64,000 nt of DNA from Streptomyces fumigatiscleroticus (GCF_014647975.1 NZ_BMQF01000002.1:248001-312000); one strand, 5' to 3'. Shown: positions 1-13,213, numbered from the stretch's first letter. The notes: a model not told the origin generated them from the sequence alone. Translations and numbers: made by a program.

Positions 1-2
1 CC

Positions 3-269
3 CACCACTACACGCGCGGGCTGCTGGGCAGCGTGCTGTCGCTGGAGTCGGGGCAGGAGCGGATGACGCAGATCAAGGGCGTCGTCCCCGCCCCCGCCGA
101 CTTCCCGCCCGGCTGCCGCTTCGCCGACCGGTGCCCGCTGGCCAGCGAGGTCTGCCGGACCACCGCACCCGGCCCGCGGGGCACCGCGGCGCACACGGCG
201 GCCTGCCACCACCCGGCCGTCGACCTGGTGGACCGGGGAAGTCCCGAGAACTCGGAGGCCGTGTCATGA
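3..269 (+). CDS. Peptide-type ABC importer ATPase, C-terminal end only (partial)
   Basis: This is the last 88 residues of an ATP-binding subunit of the dipeptide/oligopeptide/nickel class (DppD/OppD type); the start and nucleotide-binding domain lie left of the window. What remains is the oligopeptide-transporter C-terminal region, with the motif PPGCRFADRCPLASEVC (a spaced Cys cluster typical of OppD/DppD tails) followed by a short acidic end. Its stop overlaps the ATG of the next ATPase by four bases (ATGA), so the two are translationally coupled as in dpp/opp operons. With the lyase and sialidase to the right, the importer may carry sialic acid or a sialoside, because peptide-class importers for sialic acid (SatABCD) are known. 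That substrate is inference; a peptide importer remains possible. Confidence 0.85.
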   Translation, partial: HHYTRGLLGSVLSLESGQERMTQIKGVVPAPADFPPGCRFADRCPLASEVCRTTAPGPRGTAAHTAACHHPAVDLVDRGSPENSEAVS

Positions 270-1285
270 GCGCGCTGGTGGAGCTGTCCGACGCCCATGT
301 GGTCCACCGGGCGCGCGGCGGCGGGGTGTTCACCCGGAACCGGGTGTACGCCCTGACCGGTGCCGACCTCGCCCTCGCGCCCGGCGAGACGGTCGGCGTG
401 GTCGGCGAGTCCGGCTGCGGCAAGTCGACGCTGGCCAAGGTGGTGGTGGGCGTGGAGCGGCCGACGTCGGGCACGGTGCTGTTCCGGGGCCGCGACCTGT
501 GGGCGATGCCCCCGGCCGAGCGCAGGGCGGAGATCGGCGCCGGCACCGGCATGATCTTCCAGGACCCCTCCACGGCCCTGAACCGCCGGCTGACCGTCCA
601 CCGCATCCTGCGCGACCCGCTGGACGTGCACGAGCGGGGCACCAAGGCCCAGCGCGCGGACCGGGTCCGCGAGCTGATGTCCCTGGTCGGTCTCCCCCGC
701 GCCCTCGCCGACGCGCTGCCCGGGCAGCTGTCGGGCGGCCAGCGGCAGCGGGTCGCCATCGCCCGTGCGCTCGCCCTCGACCCGGACCTGGTGGTGGCGG
801 ACGAGCCGACGAGCGCCCTGGACGTCTCCGTACGCGCCCAGATCCTCAACCTGCTGCTCGATCTGAAGGAGCGCCTCGGCCTCGCCCTGGTCTTCGTCTC
901 GCACGACATCCAGACGGTACGGCGGATGAGCGACCGCGTGATCACCATGTATCTCGGCCGGATCGTCGAGGAGACCCCGGCCGCGCGCGTCACCGACCGG
1001 GCCCGGCACCCGTACACCCGTGCCCTGTTCTCGGCCACGCCCGGTCTGCTCGCGCCCGTCGAACCGATCCCGCTGACGGGGCCGGTGCCCTCGGCGACCC
1101 GGCCGCCGAGCGGCTGCCCGTTCCGCACCCGGTGCTGGAAGGCGGACGAGGTGTGCGGGCGATCGATGCCGGACTTCTCGGCGGCTTCGGCCCCGGGCCA
1201 CCGTTTCCGCTGCCACCATCCCGTCCAGGAGGACCGGTCGACCCGCGATCTCGTCCGCCGGAGCCACCCCGGGGAACCCTCATGA
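266..1285 (+). CDS. Peptide-type ABC importer ATPase (DppF/OppF-like)
   Basis: A 339-residue cytoplasmic ATPase that should form a heterodimer with the preceding subunit and drive import through a peptide-class permease encoded to the left. The Walker A motif GESGCGKST is near residue 47, the ABC signature LSGGQRQR near 155, Walker B is LVVADEPTSALD, and SHD supplies the switch histidine. A C-terminal oligopeptide-type tail has Cys residues in GCPFRTRCWKADEVC. The ATG start is chosen because it overlaps the previous stop (ATGA); an in-frame extension further left would run through the upstream gene. It is followed after 22 bases by the DHDPS-family lyase, so one operon of uptake plus catabolism is likely. 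Substrate is not determined by the sequence. Confidence 0.93.
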   Translation: MSALVELSDAHVVHRARGGGVFTRNRVYALTGADLALAPGETVGVVGESGCGKSTLAKVVVGVERPTSGTVLFRGRDLWAMPPAERRAEIGAGTGMIFQDPSTALNRRLTVHRILRDPLDVHERGTKAQRADRVRELMSLVGLPRALADALPGQLSGGQRQRVAIARALALDPDLVVADEPTSALDVSVRAQILNLLLDLKERLGLALVFVSHDIQTVRRMSDRVITMYLGRIVEETPAARVTDRARHPYTRALFSATPGLLAPVEPIPLTGPVPSATRPPSGCPFRTRCWKADEVCGRSMPDFSAASAPGHRFRCHHPVQEDRSTRDLVRRSHPGEPS

Positions 1286-1307
1286 GCCGCACCACCAAGG
1301 AGCCTTC

Positions 1308-2243
1308 ATGTCCTTGCCCGCCCCGCTGACCGGTGTCGTCCCGCCCGTGTGCACCCCGCTGACACCGGACGGCGAGGTGGACCTCCCCTCGCTCCGCAGA
1401 CTGCTGGACCACCTGGTCCAGGCCGGGGTGCACGGCCTGTTCGTGCTCGGCTCCACCTCGGAGGCCGCCCATCTGACGGACCGGCAGCGCGGGCTGGTCG
1501 TGGAGACGGCGGTGGACCACACGGGCGGCCGGCTGCCCGTCCTGGCGGGCGTGATCGACATGACCACCCCGCGCGTGCTGGACCATGTCCGCCGGGTCAC
1601 GGCGGCGGGCGCGGACGCCGTCGTCGTCACCGCCCCGTTCTACGCCCGCACCCACCCCGCCGAGATCGCCCGCCACTACCGCCTGATCGCCGCCGCGTCC
1701 CCGGTCCCGGTGATCGCCTACGACATCCCGGCCGCCGTGCACACCAAGCTCCCCGCCGATCTGGTCCTCGCTCTGGCCGCCGAGGGGGTGCTGGCCGGGC
1801 TGAAGGACTCCAGCGGCGACCTGGCCGCCTTCCGGGAGGTGGTGACCGGCGCCCGCGCCCACCCCGGCATCAGCGGATTCGCCGCCCTGACCGGTTCGGA
1901 GCTGTTCGTCGACGCGGCGCTCGCCCTGGGCGCCGACGGCGCCGTGCCCGGCCTGGCCAATGTCGACCCGCACGGCTACGTCCGTCTCGACCGCCTCTGC
2001 CGGAGGGGTGACCGGGACGGGGCGCGGGCCGAACAGGAGCGGCTGTGCGCCCTGTTCGGCATGGTGCGGACGGGCGACCCCGCCCGGATGGGCGGCGGCT
2101 CCTCGGCGCTCGGCGCCTTCAAGGCCGCGCTGCACCTGCGGGGCGTGATCGACTGCCCGGCCACGGCGGAGCCGCAGGTGCCGCTGGAGTCCGAGGAGGT
2201 CGAACGGGTGGGCAAGCACCTCGCGGCGGCGGGGCTGCTCTGA
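1308..2243 (+). CDS. DHDPS/N-acetylneuraminate lyase family aldolase
   Basis: A 311-residue class I aldolase of the dihydrodipicolinate synthase / N-acetylneuraminate lyase superfamily. It is a TIM barrel that forms a Schiff base between a lysine and a 2-keto acid. The carboxylate-binding loop reads GSTSEA, the general-base tyrosine lies in VIAYDIP, and the Schiff-base lysine in AGLKDSSGD. Length matches the family. The start is ATG after a GGAG-like site. It sits directly behind two peptide-type importer ATPases and converges on a secreted sialidase, so cleavage of sialic acid to pyruvate and N-acetylmannosamine is a reasonable guess. No other nan gene (kinase, epimerase) is visible here, and many such paralogues act on other keto acids, so substrate confidence is moderate. 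Confidence 0.85.
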   Translation: MSLPAPLTGVVPPVCTPLTPDGEVDLPSLRRLLDHLVQAGVHGLFVLGSTSEAAHLTDRQRGLVVETAVDHTGGRLPVLAGVIDMTTPRVLDHVRRVTAAGADAVVVTAPFYARTHPAEIARHYRLIAAASPVPVIAYDIPAAVHTKLPADLVLALAAEGVLAGLKDSSGDLAAFREVVTGARAHPGISGFAALTGSELFVDAALALGADGAVPGLANVDPHGYVRLDRLCRRGDRDGARAEQERLCALFGMVRTGDPARMGGGSSALGAFKAALHLRGVIDCPATAEPQVPLESEEVERVGKHLAAAGLL

Positions 2244-2257
2244 GCTCCCTGGAGGGA

Positions 2258-2271
2258 CGCGGGGAACCGCG
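2258..2271. terminator. GC hairpin between convergent genes (short copy of intergenic element)
   Basis: CGCGG-GGAA-CCGCG is a five-base-pair stem with a GGAA loop, lying between the stops of the lyase and the sialidase. The core GCGGGGAACCGCGC also occurs at 12806-12821 behind glnK. I recall related GC-hairpins as frequent in Streptomyces intergenic DNA. It may act as a bidirectional transcription end; there is no U-run. Confidence 0.4.
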
Positions 2272-2291
2272 CGGCACTCCGCCGAGGCCGC

Positions 2292-3491
2292 TCATGCCCC
2301 GCCGCCGGGAGCCGGGACCGGCAGGCGGCGGTACTCGATCGTCTCGTACGGGCCCGTCTCCCCCGTCTCGTACAGGATCCCGGCCGCACCCCGGCCGGCC
2401 GGGACCAGGTCCGAGTACGCGGCAGGCCGCTGCGACAGCGTCACCGCCTTGGCGAAGGTGGCCCCGCCGTCCGTGCTGCGCCAGACGGCCATCGCCCGCC
2501 GCGCGGTGGGCACCGACGGACCGGAGAACAGCAGCGGGGCGCCGCGGCCGGTCAGTTGGAGGACGCTGCCCTGGACCACCGGCACGTCGTCCAGCGTGTG
2601 CCGCACGGTCCAGGGCCGGTCGAGGGTGCGCCCGCCGTCGCCGGAGTACGTGTCGAGACGGTTGCCGGGGCTGGTGCCGTTCTGGTCGCGGGCGCCGATG
2701 TAGAGACGGCCGTCGGGGAGCTGGGCGGCCGTGGACTCGTTGGCGTTCTCGCGGCCGTCGTGGAGGTCGTCGACGAAGCCGAGGCGCCAGGTGCGGCCGG
2801 TGTCGTCGCTGTAGAGGGCGTGGGCGCCGTGGTACCGGGGCTCCTGGCCGGTGTCCGGGGAGCCGGCGGGCGGGGCGGCCGAGTGGTTGGCGGGGACCAC
2901 CAGCCGGCCCGCGTGGGGGCCGCGGGTGAGCGCGACCGCGTGGCCGGGGCCGGTCGCGTACCAGCGCCAGCCGGGCCGCCTCACCCGGGCGGTGATCTCG
3001 CGCGGGGCGGTGAAGTGCCGGCCGTCGTCCCGGCTGCGCTGCACGAACACCCGGCGGCCCCGCTCCGGCGCCACCTCGCCGCGCATGATCTGCGTCTCCG
3101 TCACGCCGCCGCCGTTGTAGGAGGTGACCAGGACGATCACGCCGGTGCGCGGGTCGACCACCGGCGCCGGGTTGCCGCGGGTGTCGCCGTCCCCGGCGGC
3201 GACCACGGTGAGCGGGCCCCAGGTGCAGCCGCCGTCGGCGGAGCGGCGGAGGACGACGTCGATGTCGCCGGTGTCCCCCGCGCCGCCCCGCCGGCCCTCG
3301 GCGAACGCCAGGACCGTACCGGCCGCGGTTCTGACGGCCGCGGGAATGCGGTAGGCGGCATAGCCGCCCTCGCCCGCGGTGTACGGCACGGAGGAGGCGC
3401 AGCCGGCCGGGGAGGCGTGGGCGGTGGCGGGGACGGCCAGGGGGCCGAGAAGCAGGGCGGTGAGGAGAAGCGTGCGGCTCAGGAGGATCAT
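2292..3491 (-). CDS. Secreted exo-alpha-sialidase (GH33-like)
   Basis: A 399-residue secreted sialidase that should release terminal sialic acids from glycoconjugates outside the cell. The N-terminus is a Sec signal peptide (hydrophobic core LLLTALLLGPLAVPA, likely cleavage after AHA). The mature protein begins with the sialidase YRIP motif, whose Arg is the first of the carboxylate-binding triad. At least four Asp-box-like motifs (S-x-D-x-G-x-T) follow, for example RSADGGCTW, YSDDTGRTW and RSTDGGATF, marking blades of a six-bladed propeller. YETIEYRRL near the C-terminus fits the nucleophile-tyrosine region. The ATG start has AAGGAG seven bases upstream. The gene converges on the importer/lyase operon, which could take up and cleave the released sugar. 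Confidence 0.9.
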   Translation of the reverse strand: MILLSRTLLLTALLLGPLAVPATAHASPAGCASSVPYTAGEGGYAAYRIPAAVRTAAGTVLAFAEGRRGGAGDTGDIDVVLRRSADGGCTWGPLTVVAAGDGDTRGNPAPVVDPRTGVIVLVTSYNGGGVTETQIMRGEVAPERGRRVFVQRSRDDGRHFTAPREITARVRRPGWRWYATGPGHAVALTRGPHAGRLVVPANHSAAPPAGSPDTGQEPRYHGAHALYSDDTGRTWRLGFVDDLHDGRENANESTAAQLPDGRLYIGARDQNGTSPGNRLDTYSGDGGRTLDRPWTVRHTLDDVPVVQGSVLQLTGRGAPLLFSGPSVPTARRAMAVWRSTDGGATFAKAVTLSQRPAAYSDLVPAGRGAAGILYETGETGPYETIEYRRLPVPAPGGGA

Positions 3492-3543
3492 CGCTCTCCT
3501 TGACGGGGTCCAGGACGCGGAACGGCGGACGCCGCCCGTTCCG

Positions 3544-4060
3544 TCACATGCTCCCCGGCGTCACCGGTCCCGACTCGTACCCCACGACGGCCGGCTGGGC
3601 CCGGTCCCGCGCCCCCGGCTCGCCCCTGGTCCGGCCGGCGTGGGTCTTCACCGTCAGCGGACTCGGCCCCGACGTCCCGGCGGTTCCGGCGTCGTTGAGG
3701 CCGCGCGCGACGACCGTGAACACCTCGCGCTCACGGCCGGACAGGCCCTCGGGGCCGCCCGTCGCCGGCGTCGACGGACCGCGCGGGAACCGCTCGATCA
3801 GCCGTGCCGTGGGGCCCGGCGACAGCGGCGCCCCACCGGCCGCCACCGAGCGGATCGCCTCCCGGCGGGCCGGGCGTCCTCAGCCAGGAAGCACCAGGCA
3901 CCGGGGCGCAGCGGTCGGCGATGTCCTCGTCGGTGTCGTAGACGGTCATGGCCGGCACCTCCACCCCGGCCAGGCCCTCGTCGGCCGCGATCGGCCTCGA
4001 CGCCGCCCGGATCGGGCACGCACACGCCCGTCACGGCCGCCGCCCAGCGCGCTCCCGGCC
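3544..4060 (-). pseudogene. Degraded NarL/LuxR-type response regulator
   Basis: Pieces of one response regulator lie in three different minus-strand frames, so the gene is broken by several frameshifts. Reading in the gene direction, VCVPDPGGVEA resembles the phospho-acceptor region (usually DxRMPxxDGVEA), and TVYDTDEDIADRC the beta4-alpha4 region. GAWCFLAEDA resembles GATGYLLKDA, REAIRSVAAGGAPLSP the linker, and LSGREREVFTVVARGL with TVKTHAGR the C-terminal LuxR helix-turn-helix. The conserved Asp of the acceptor site is not recoverable in any frame. No partner histidine kinase is visible. Boundaries are approximate; sequencing error is a less likely explanation because several separate frame changes are needed. 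Confidence 0.75.
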
Positions 4061-4193
4061 GCGTGGCGCCTCCCTTCGACACCGCCCCACAGGAGCACGG
4101 CACGATCGTGCGTGAGGGCGGGCCGCTCAGGGAGCCGGCGGGACGGACGCCCTGGCAGCCAGTCCACTCCCCGCTGGAGGGACCACGGCCGTT

Positions 4194-4889
4194 CTACGAC
4201 GGCGTACGCGCCGCCGCCAGCAGTCGGCTCACGTCCTCGGAGCAGATGGTGAGGGCGGCTCCGACGGTGGTGAGGACGTCGCGTTCGGCGGGTGTGTAGG
4301 GACCGTCGGCCAGGGCGATGCGGGCGCCCTGGAGGAGGATCGACTCCCGGCCGGCGGCGGCCAGGTGCGGGGCCAGCGGGTCCAGCGCCTCGTGCAGTTC
4401 TATGGCCAGTCCCGGTCCGCACGGCTGGCCCTGGACCCGCCCGGTGTCCGCGGCGAGCGCCTCGACCAGTGCCTGGAGCTGCTCCTGGGTGCAGTCGTCG
4501 ATGCCGGCCGCGCGCACGGCGGTCACGGCCGTCTCCAGGGCGGCGCGGGAGCAGGTGCCGCCCGCGGCCAGCACGGCCAGGGCGACGGTGTGCACGGCGT
4601 CGCGGAGCATCGCGGACAGGCGGGTGGTGGTCGGGTGGTCCAGGACGTCGGTGCCGAAGTGGCGGCGGCAGGCCGCGCACTCGACGACCGGGCCCGTCTC
4701 GCCGCGCGGCAGCACGGGCACGCCGAGCACGGCGAAGCGGCGGCGGCCGGTCAGCCGCTGGTAGTTGCGGTCGCCCCCGCAGCCGGGGCAGAAGAACTCG
4801 CCGTCGCCGACGGACGCCCACGCGGTGCGGGTGCCCAGGATGCGCGACAGCCTGGCGCCCCGGCCGTTTCGTCCCCGTCCTGGCAGCAC
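4194..4889 (-). CDS. TerB-like protein with N-terminal zinc ribbon
   Basis: A 231-residue soluble protein. The N-terminal part carries two Cys pairs, CPGC at residues 34-37 and CAAC at 71-74, that should form a zinc ribbon. The remainder is alpha-helical and resembles the TerB (tellurite-resistance B) fold, including the acidic stretch ALADGPYTPAERDVL, where TerB proteins have a DGxxxxxE motif. The GTG start is chosen over longer in-frame extensions because GAGGAGG lies six bases upstream of it. Function is unknown; TerB-like domains bind metal or act as scaffolds in stress complexes, and no other ter gene is nearby. It stands alone between a pseudogene and the 3' end of leuA. Confidence 0.75.
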   Translation of the reverse strand: MLPGRGRNGRGARLSRILGTRTAWASVGDGEFFCPGCGGDRNYQRLTGRRRFAVLGVPVLPRGETGPVVECAACRRHFGTDVLDHPTTTRLSAMLRDAVHTVALAVLAAGGTCSRAALETAVTAVRAAGIDDCTQEQLQALVEALAADTGRVQGQPCGPGLAIELHEALDPLAPHLAAAGRESILLQGARIALADGPYTPAERDVLTTVGAALTICSEDVSRLLAAARTPS

Positions 4890-5083
4890 GTCGCACCTCC
4901 TCGATGCCGCGGCAACATCGCCGCGATGGCGTGATGTTAGCCACACGTCCGAGGTGGAGTCAGTACCCCGGACGAGACCTTTCCGTGACCTGCACACGGA
5001 ATGGCCGGTATACGACGGGTAACACCAAGGCCCCGCCCGCCGCTACCCGGCGGACAGGGCCCCAAACTCCCCGATCCGGCTGA

Positions 5084-8213
<3,130 letters not shown>

Positions 8214-8234
8214 TTCCGTACTAGACAGGGACCC

Positions 8235-8501
8235 ATGCGGATTCAGGTGAGGCGCACGGGCGGATTCGCGGGCATCGAGCGCCATGCCGAGGTGGACACC
8301 TCGGGGCGCTCCGACGCCCAGGAGTGGCACGCCCTGGCCGAGAAGGCGCTCGCCGCCGGCCGGGGCACGCCGCCCGTCGGGGTTCCCGACGGGTTCAGCT
8401 ATCAGATCACCGTGGACGGCCGGACGGTGTACGCCGCCGATCCCCGGCTGACGGAGGACCAGCGCAGGCTGATCACGCGCGTCATGCGGGAGGGGGCGTG
8501 A
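8235..8501 (+). CDS. Emfourin-type inhibitor of the adjacent M4 protease
   Basis: A small 88-residue cytoplasmic protein beginning MRIQVRRTGGFAGI, with the N-terminal beta-strand and GGFAG-type loop that I associate with emfourin, the proteinaceous inhibitor encoded beside protealysin. The C-terminal half (GFSYQITVDGRTVYAADPRLTEDQRRLI) is predicted beta followed by helix. It lies 21 bases after the protease stop on the same strand, so protease and inhibitor are probably co-transcribed and the inhibitor keeps the cytosolic enzyme in check. Assignment rests on size, N-terminal pattern and the operon; a direct inhibition test or profile match would settle it. Confidence 0.75.
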   Translation: MRIQVRRTGGFAGIERHAEVDTSGRSDAQEWHALAEKALAAGRGTPPVGVPDGFSYQITVDGRTVYAADPRLTEDQRRLITRVMREGA

Positions 8502-8547
8502 CGGGCCGCCGCGGCACGGGCGTTGACTTGCCTCCCCGCCGCTGCGG

Positions 8548-9864
8548 ATGATCCGGCGCATGGCGACGAATCCGGTACCCCGGTTCCCGGCCGGCTTCCT
8601 GTGGGGCGTGTCGACCTCGGCGCACCAGATCGAGGGGGCGGCCGACGAGCGCGAGCCGTCGGTGTGGGACGCGTTCACGGCTCGGCCGGGCCGGGTGAGG
8701 GACGGCTCGACGGCGGCGGTGGCCTGCGACCACTACCACCGCCACCGGGAGGACGTGGCGCTCCTGGCCGAGCTGGGCGTGGACGCGTACCGTTTCTCCG
8801 TCTCCTGGCCCAGGATGCGCTCGAAGGGCGGGCCGGACTTCTACGACCGGCTGGTGGACGACGTGTGCGCGGCGGGCGTACGGCCGGTGCCGACGCTGTT
8901 CCACTGGGACCTGCCACTCGGCCTGGACTGGCTTCAGCGGGACACCGCGGAGCGTTTCGCGGAGTACGTGTCGAACGTCGCCGCCCGCCTCGGTGACCGC
9001 GTCGCCACCTGGATCACCCTCAACGAGCCCGCCGAGCACACGCTGCTGGGCCATGCGCTGGGCGTGCACGCCCCCGGCAGACGGCTGCTCTTCGACGCCC
9101 TCCCGGCCGCCCACCACCAGCTTCTCGCCCACGGCCTGGCGGTACGGGCCCTGCGCGCGGCCGGCGCCACGGACATCGGGATCGCCAACTCGCACACCCC
9201 GGCCTGGCCGGCCTCGCCGGACCGGGCGGACATGGAGGCCGCCGGGTTCTACGACGTCCTGCTCAACCGCCTCTTCGCCGACCCGCTGCTGCTCGGCCGC
9301 TACCCGGAGGGGCTGGGCGAGCTGATGCCGGGGGACGTGCGGGCGGACTTGCGGGTCATCGCCGAGCCGGTCGACTGGTACGGCGTCAACTACTACGCGC
9401 CGACCCGCGTGGGCGCGCCGCAGGAGACGGAGACCGGGGCCGGCGGTGTCACCGTCCCCGCCGGGCTGCCCTTCTCGCTGCGGCCCGTCGAGGGCCACCC
9501 GGTGACGGACTTCGGCTGGCCGGTGGTCCCGGCGGGGCTGACCGAACTCCTCACCACTCTCCGCGACCGCTACGGCGACCGTCTCCCGCCCGTCGTCATC
9601 ACCGAGAACGGCTGCTCCTACGAGGGCATCGACGACCAGGACCGCATCGCCTACCTGGACGGCCACGTCCGCGCCCTGCACGAGGCGATCGCGGCGGGCG
9701 TGGACGTCCGCGGCTACTTCGTCTGGTCGCTGCTGGACAACTTCGAGTGGGCGGAGGGCTACACGCGCCGGTTCGGGCTGGTGCACGTGGACTTCGCGAC
9801 CCTTCGCCGCACCCCGAAGGCGTCGTACGCCTGGTACCGGGAGCTGATCCTGGCCCAGCGGTGA
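8548..9864 (+). CDS. GH1 family beta-glucosidase/beta-glycosidase
   Basis: A 438-residue cytoplasmic glycoside hydrolase of family 1. The acid/base glutamate is in TLNEP (near residue 160) and the nucleophile in VITENGC (near 353). FPAGFLWGVSTSAHQIEG at the N-terminus is the family's sugar-binding opening, and WSLLDNFEWAEGY its close. It hydrolyses short beta-glucosides or beta-galactosides imported by the cell; specificity cannot be read directly. ATG at 8548 is used; ATG at 8560 (MATNPVPRF) is equally possible, as neither has a clear ribosome site. No sugar transporter lies beside it. It ends 19 bases before the stop of the convergent era gene. Confidence 0.92.
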   Translation: MIRRMATNPVPRFPAGFLWGVSTSAHQIEGAADEREPSVWDAFTARPGRVRDGSTAAVACDHYHRHREDVALLAELGVDAYRFSVSWPRMRSKGGPDFYDRLVDDVCAAGVRPVPTLFHWDLPLGLDWLQRDTAERFAEYVSNVAARLGDRVATWITLNEPAEHTLLGHALGVHAPGRRLLFDALPAAHHQLLAHGLAVRALRAAGATDIGIANSHTPAWPASPDRADMEAAGFYDVLLNRLFADPLLLGRYPEGLGELMPGDVRADLRVIAEPVDWYGVNYYAPTRVGAPQETETGAGGVTVPAGLPFSLRPVEGHPVTDFGWPVVPAGLTELLTTLRDRYGDRLPPVVITENGCSYEGIDDQDRIAYLDGHVRALHEAIAAGVDVRGYFVWSLLDNFEWAEGYTRRFGLVHVDFATLRRTPKASYAWYRELILAQR

Positions 9865-9883
9865 CGGCCGGACGGCGGCCGCC

Positions 9884-10876
9884 TCAGAACCCCAGCCGCC
9901 GCAGCTGCTTGGGATCCCGCTGCCAGTCCTTGGCGACCTTCACATGCAGGTCCAGGAAGACGGGCGTGCCGAGGAGGGCCTCGATCTGCTTGCGGGACTT
10001 CATGCCGACGTCCTTCAGGCGCTTGCCCTTGGGGCCGATGATGATGCCCTTCTGGCTGGGGCGCTCGATGAAGACGTTGGCGTGGATGTCGAGCAGGGGC
10101 TTGTCCGCGGGCCGGTCCTCGCGCGGCAGCATCTCCTCCACGACCACCGCGATCGAGTGCGGCAGCTCGTCCCGGACGCCCTCCAGCGCGGCCTCCCGGA
10201 TCAGCTCCGCGACCATGACCTGCTCGGGCTCGTCGGTGAGGTCGCCCTCCGGATAGAGCGCGGGGCCCTCAGGGAGCAGCGGGATCAGCAGGTCGGCCAG
10301 CAGGTCCACCTGCTTGCCCTTGGTGGCGGAGACCGGGACGATCTCCGCCCAGGTGATGCCCAGCTCCGTGCCGAGCTGGTCGATCGCGATCAGCTGCTCG
10401 GCGAGGGCCTTGGAGTCCACCAGGTCCGTCTTGGTGACGATGGCGACCTTCGGGGTCTTCCTGATCCCGGCCAGCTCCTTGGCGATGAAGCGGTCGCCGG
10501 GGCCGATCTTCTGGTCGGCGGGCAGACAGAAGCCGATCACGTCGACCTCGGCCCAGGTGGTGCGCACCACGTCGTTCAGCCGCTCGCCGAGCAGGGTGCG
10601 CGGCTTGTGCAGGCCCGGCGTGTCCACCAGGATCAGCTGGGCGTCCGGCCGGTGCACGATGCCGCGCACCGTGTGCCGGGTGGTCTGCGGCCGGTTGGAG
10701 GTGATCGCCACCTTCTGCCCGACCAGAGCGTTCGTGAGGGTGGACTTGCCCGCGTTGGGACGGCCCACGAAACAGGCGAAGCCCGCCCTGTGGTCCCCCA
10801 CTGCCTCAAGGGCGTGGGAGGGGCCCCCATCCTCGGACTTTTCCGACGGCGCGGATGACTGACTGCGAACGCTCAT
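9884..10876 (-). CDS. era: GTPase Era
   Basis: A 330-residue Ras-like GTPase that binds the 3' end of 16S rRNA and assists 30S maturation. The G domain has the P-loop GRPNAGKST, switch region QTTRHT, DTPG and TKTD (in place of NKxD, a usual Era variant). The C-terminal KH domain carries FIERPSQKGIIIGPKGKRLK. An N-terminal extension of about 30 residues, rich in Ser and Glu, precedes the G domain. ATG at 10876 is chosen; ATG at 10885 is in frame and AGGG lies three bases before it, so the true start could be nine bases longer. In many actinobacteria era follows corC and cdd directly; here amtB-glnK on the other strand separates them. Confidence 0.96.
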   Translation of the reverse strand: MSVRSQSSAPSEKSEDGGPSHALEAVGDHRAGFACFVGRPNAGKSTLTNALVGQKVAITSNRPQTTRHTVRGIVHRPDAQLILVDTPGLHKPRTLLGERLNDVVRTTWAEVDVIGFCLPADQKIGPGDRFIAKELAGIRKTPKVAIVTKTDLVDSKALAEQLIAIDQLGTELGITWAEIVPVSATKGKQVDLLADLLIPLLPEGPALYPEGDLTDEPEQVMVAELIREAALEGVRDELPHSIAVVVEEMLPREDRPADKPLLDIHANVFIERPSQKGIIIGPKGKRLKDVGMKSRKQIEALLGTPVFLDLHVKVAKDWQRDPKQLRRLGF

Positions 10877-10894
10877 GGCGCCCATTGTCCCTGA

Positions 10895-12718
<1,824 letters not shown>

Positions 12719-12791
12719 GCCCTGTCGTCGCATTCCCGCCTGCCTAGCTCCGCCGGGCCCGGCCCCGAGGCCTTGTGCTTGTCCGCGGGGC

Positions 12792-12831
12792 CGTCGTGGC
12801 TGGTCGCGCGGTTCCCCGCGCCCCTGCCGCG
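12792..12831. repeat. Streptomyces intergenic GC-hairpin element, likely bidirectional terminator
   Basis: Between the convergent stops of glnK and the deaminase-like gene is a 40-bp element with a perfect 6-bp stem GCGCGG-TTCC-CCGCGC at 12806-12821 and flanks GTCGTGGCTGGTCGCG and CCCTGCCGCG. I recall near-identical sequences dispersed between genes of many Streptomyces genomes. A shorter copy of the core is at 2258-2271. It could end transcription from both sides. Confidence 0.5.
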
Positions 12832-13185
12832 TCAGCCCGCCGTGAGCGTGGCACGCACCGTGCCGTCGGGGCCGGCCACCAGCACCGGAGTTCCGGGGCC
12901 GCCCAGGTCGCGGACGGCCGCGCGGTCCTCGGCCGACGCCGTCCCGGCCTCCGTCACCACGGCCGCCGCCTCCAGCGACCGCGCCCCGGACGCCACCGCC
13001 ATCGCCACCGCCGTCCGGAGGGCGCTCAGCTTCAGCGAGTCCAGGGCGACGGTCCCGGCGACGTAGGTACGCCCCGTCTCGTCCCGTACGGCGGCACCCT
13101 CGGGCACCGCGTTGCGGGCCCGCGCGGAGCGGGCCAGGGTGACGATCTTGCGGTCCTCGGGGTCGAGCGCGCTGGTGTCGGTCAT
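12832..13185 (-). CDS. Cytidine deaminase-like protein lacking zinc ligands
   Basis: A 117-residue protein with the size and strand order of a homotetrameric cytidine deaminase, found at the ancestral cdd position near era. The catalytic motifs are absent. Where CAE should appear the sequence reads GTVALDSLKLSALRTAVAMA, and there is no PCxxC motif. The whole protein contains no Cys and no His. It therefore cannot bind the catalytic zinc in the usual way and is probably not a deaminase; a structural or regulatory role is possible. The start is ATG. It converges on glnK. The fold assignment rests on length, context and the helix after the lost motif, so it is moderate. Confidence 0.7.
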   Translation of the reverse strand: MTDTSALDPEDRKIVTLARSARARNAVPEGAAVRDETGRTYVAGTVALDSLKLSALRTAVAMAVASGARSLEAAAVVTEAGTASAEDRAAVRDLGGPGTPVLVAGPDGTVRATLTAG

Positions 13186-13213
13186 GATCCGAGCATACGT
13201 AGGGATCCGGGCC

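Noticed and set aside
4061..4193. Remnant of the pseudogene's N-terminus or a kinase between 4061 and 4193
   Set aside because: I could not align any frame convincingly to receiver or kinase motifs.
8524..8553. Possible leaderless promoter (TTGACT) before the GH1 gene
   Set aside because: A good -35 hexamer is present but no -10 of TAnnnT type at proper spacing.
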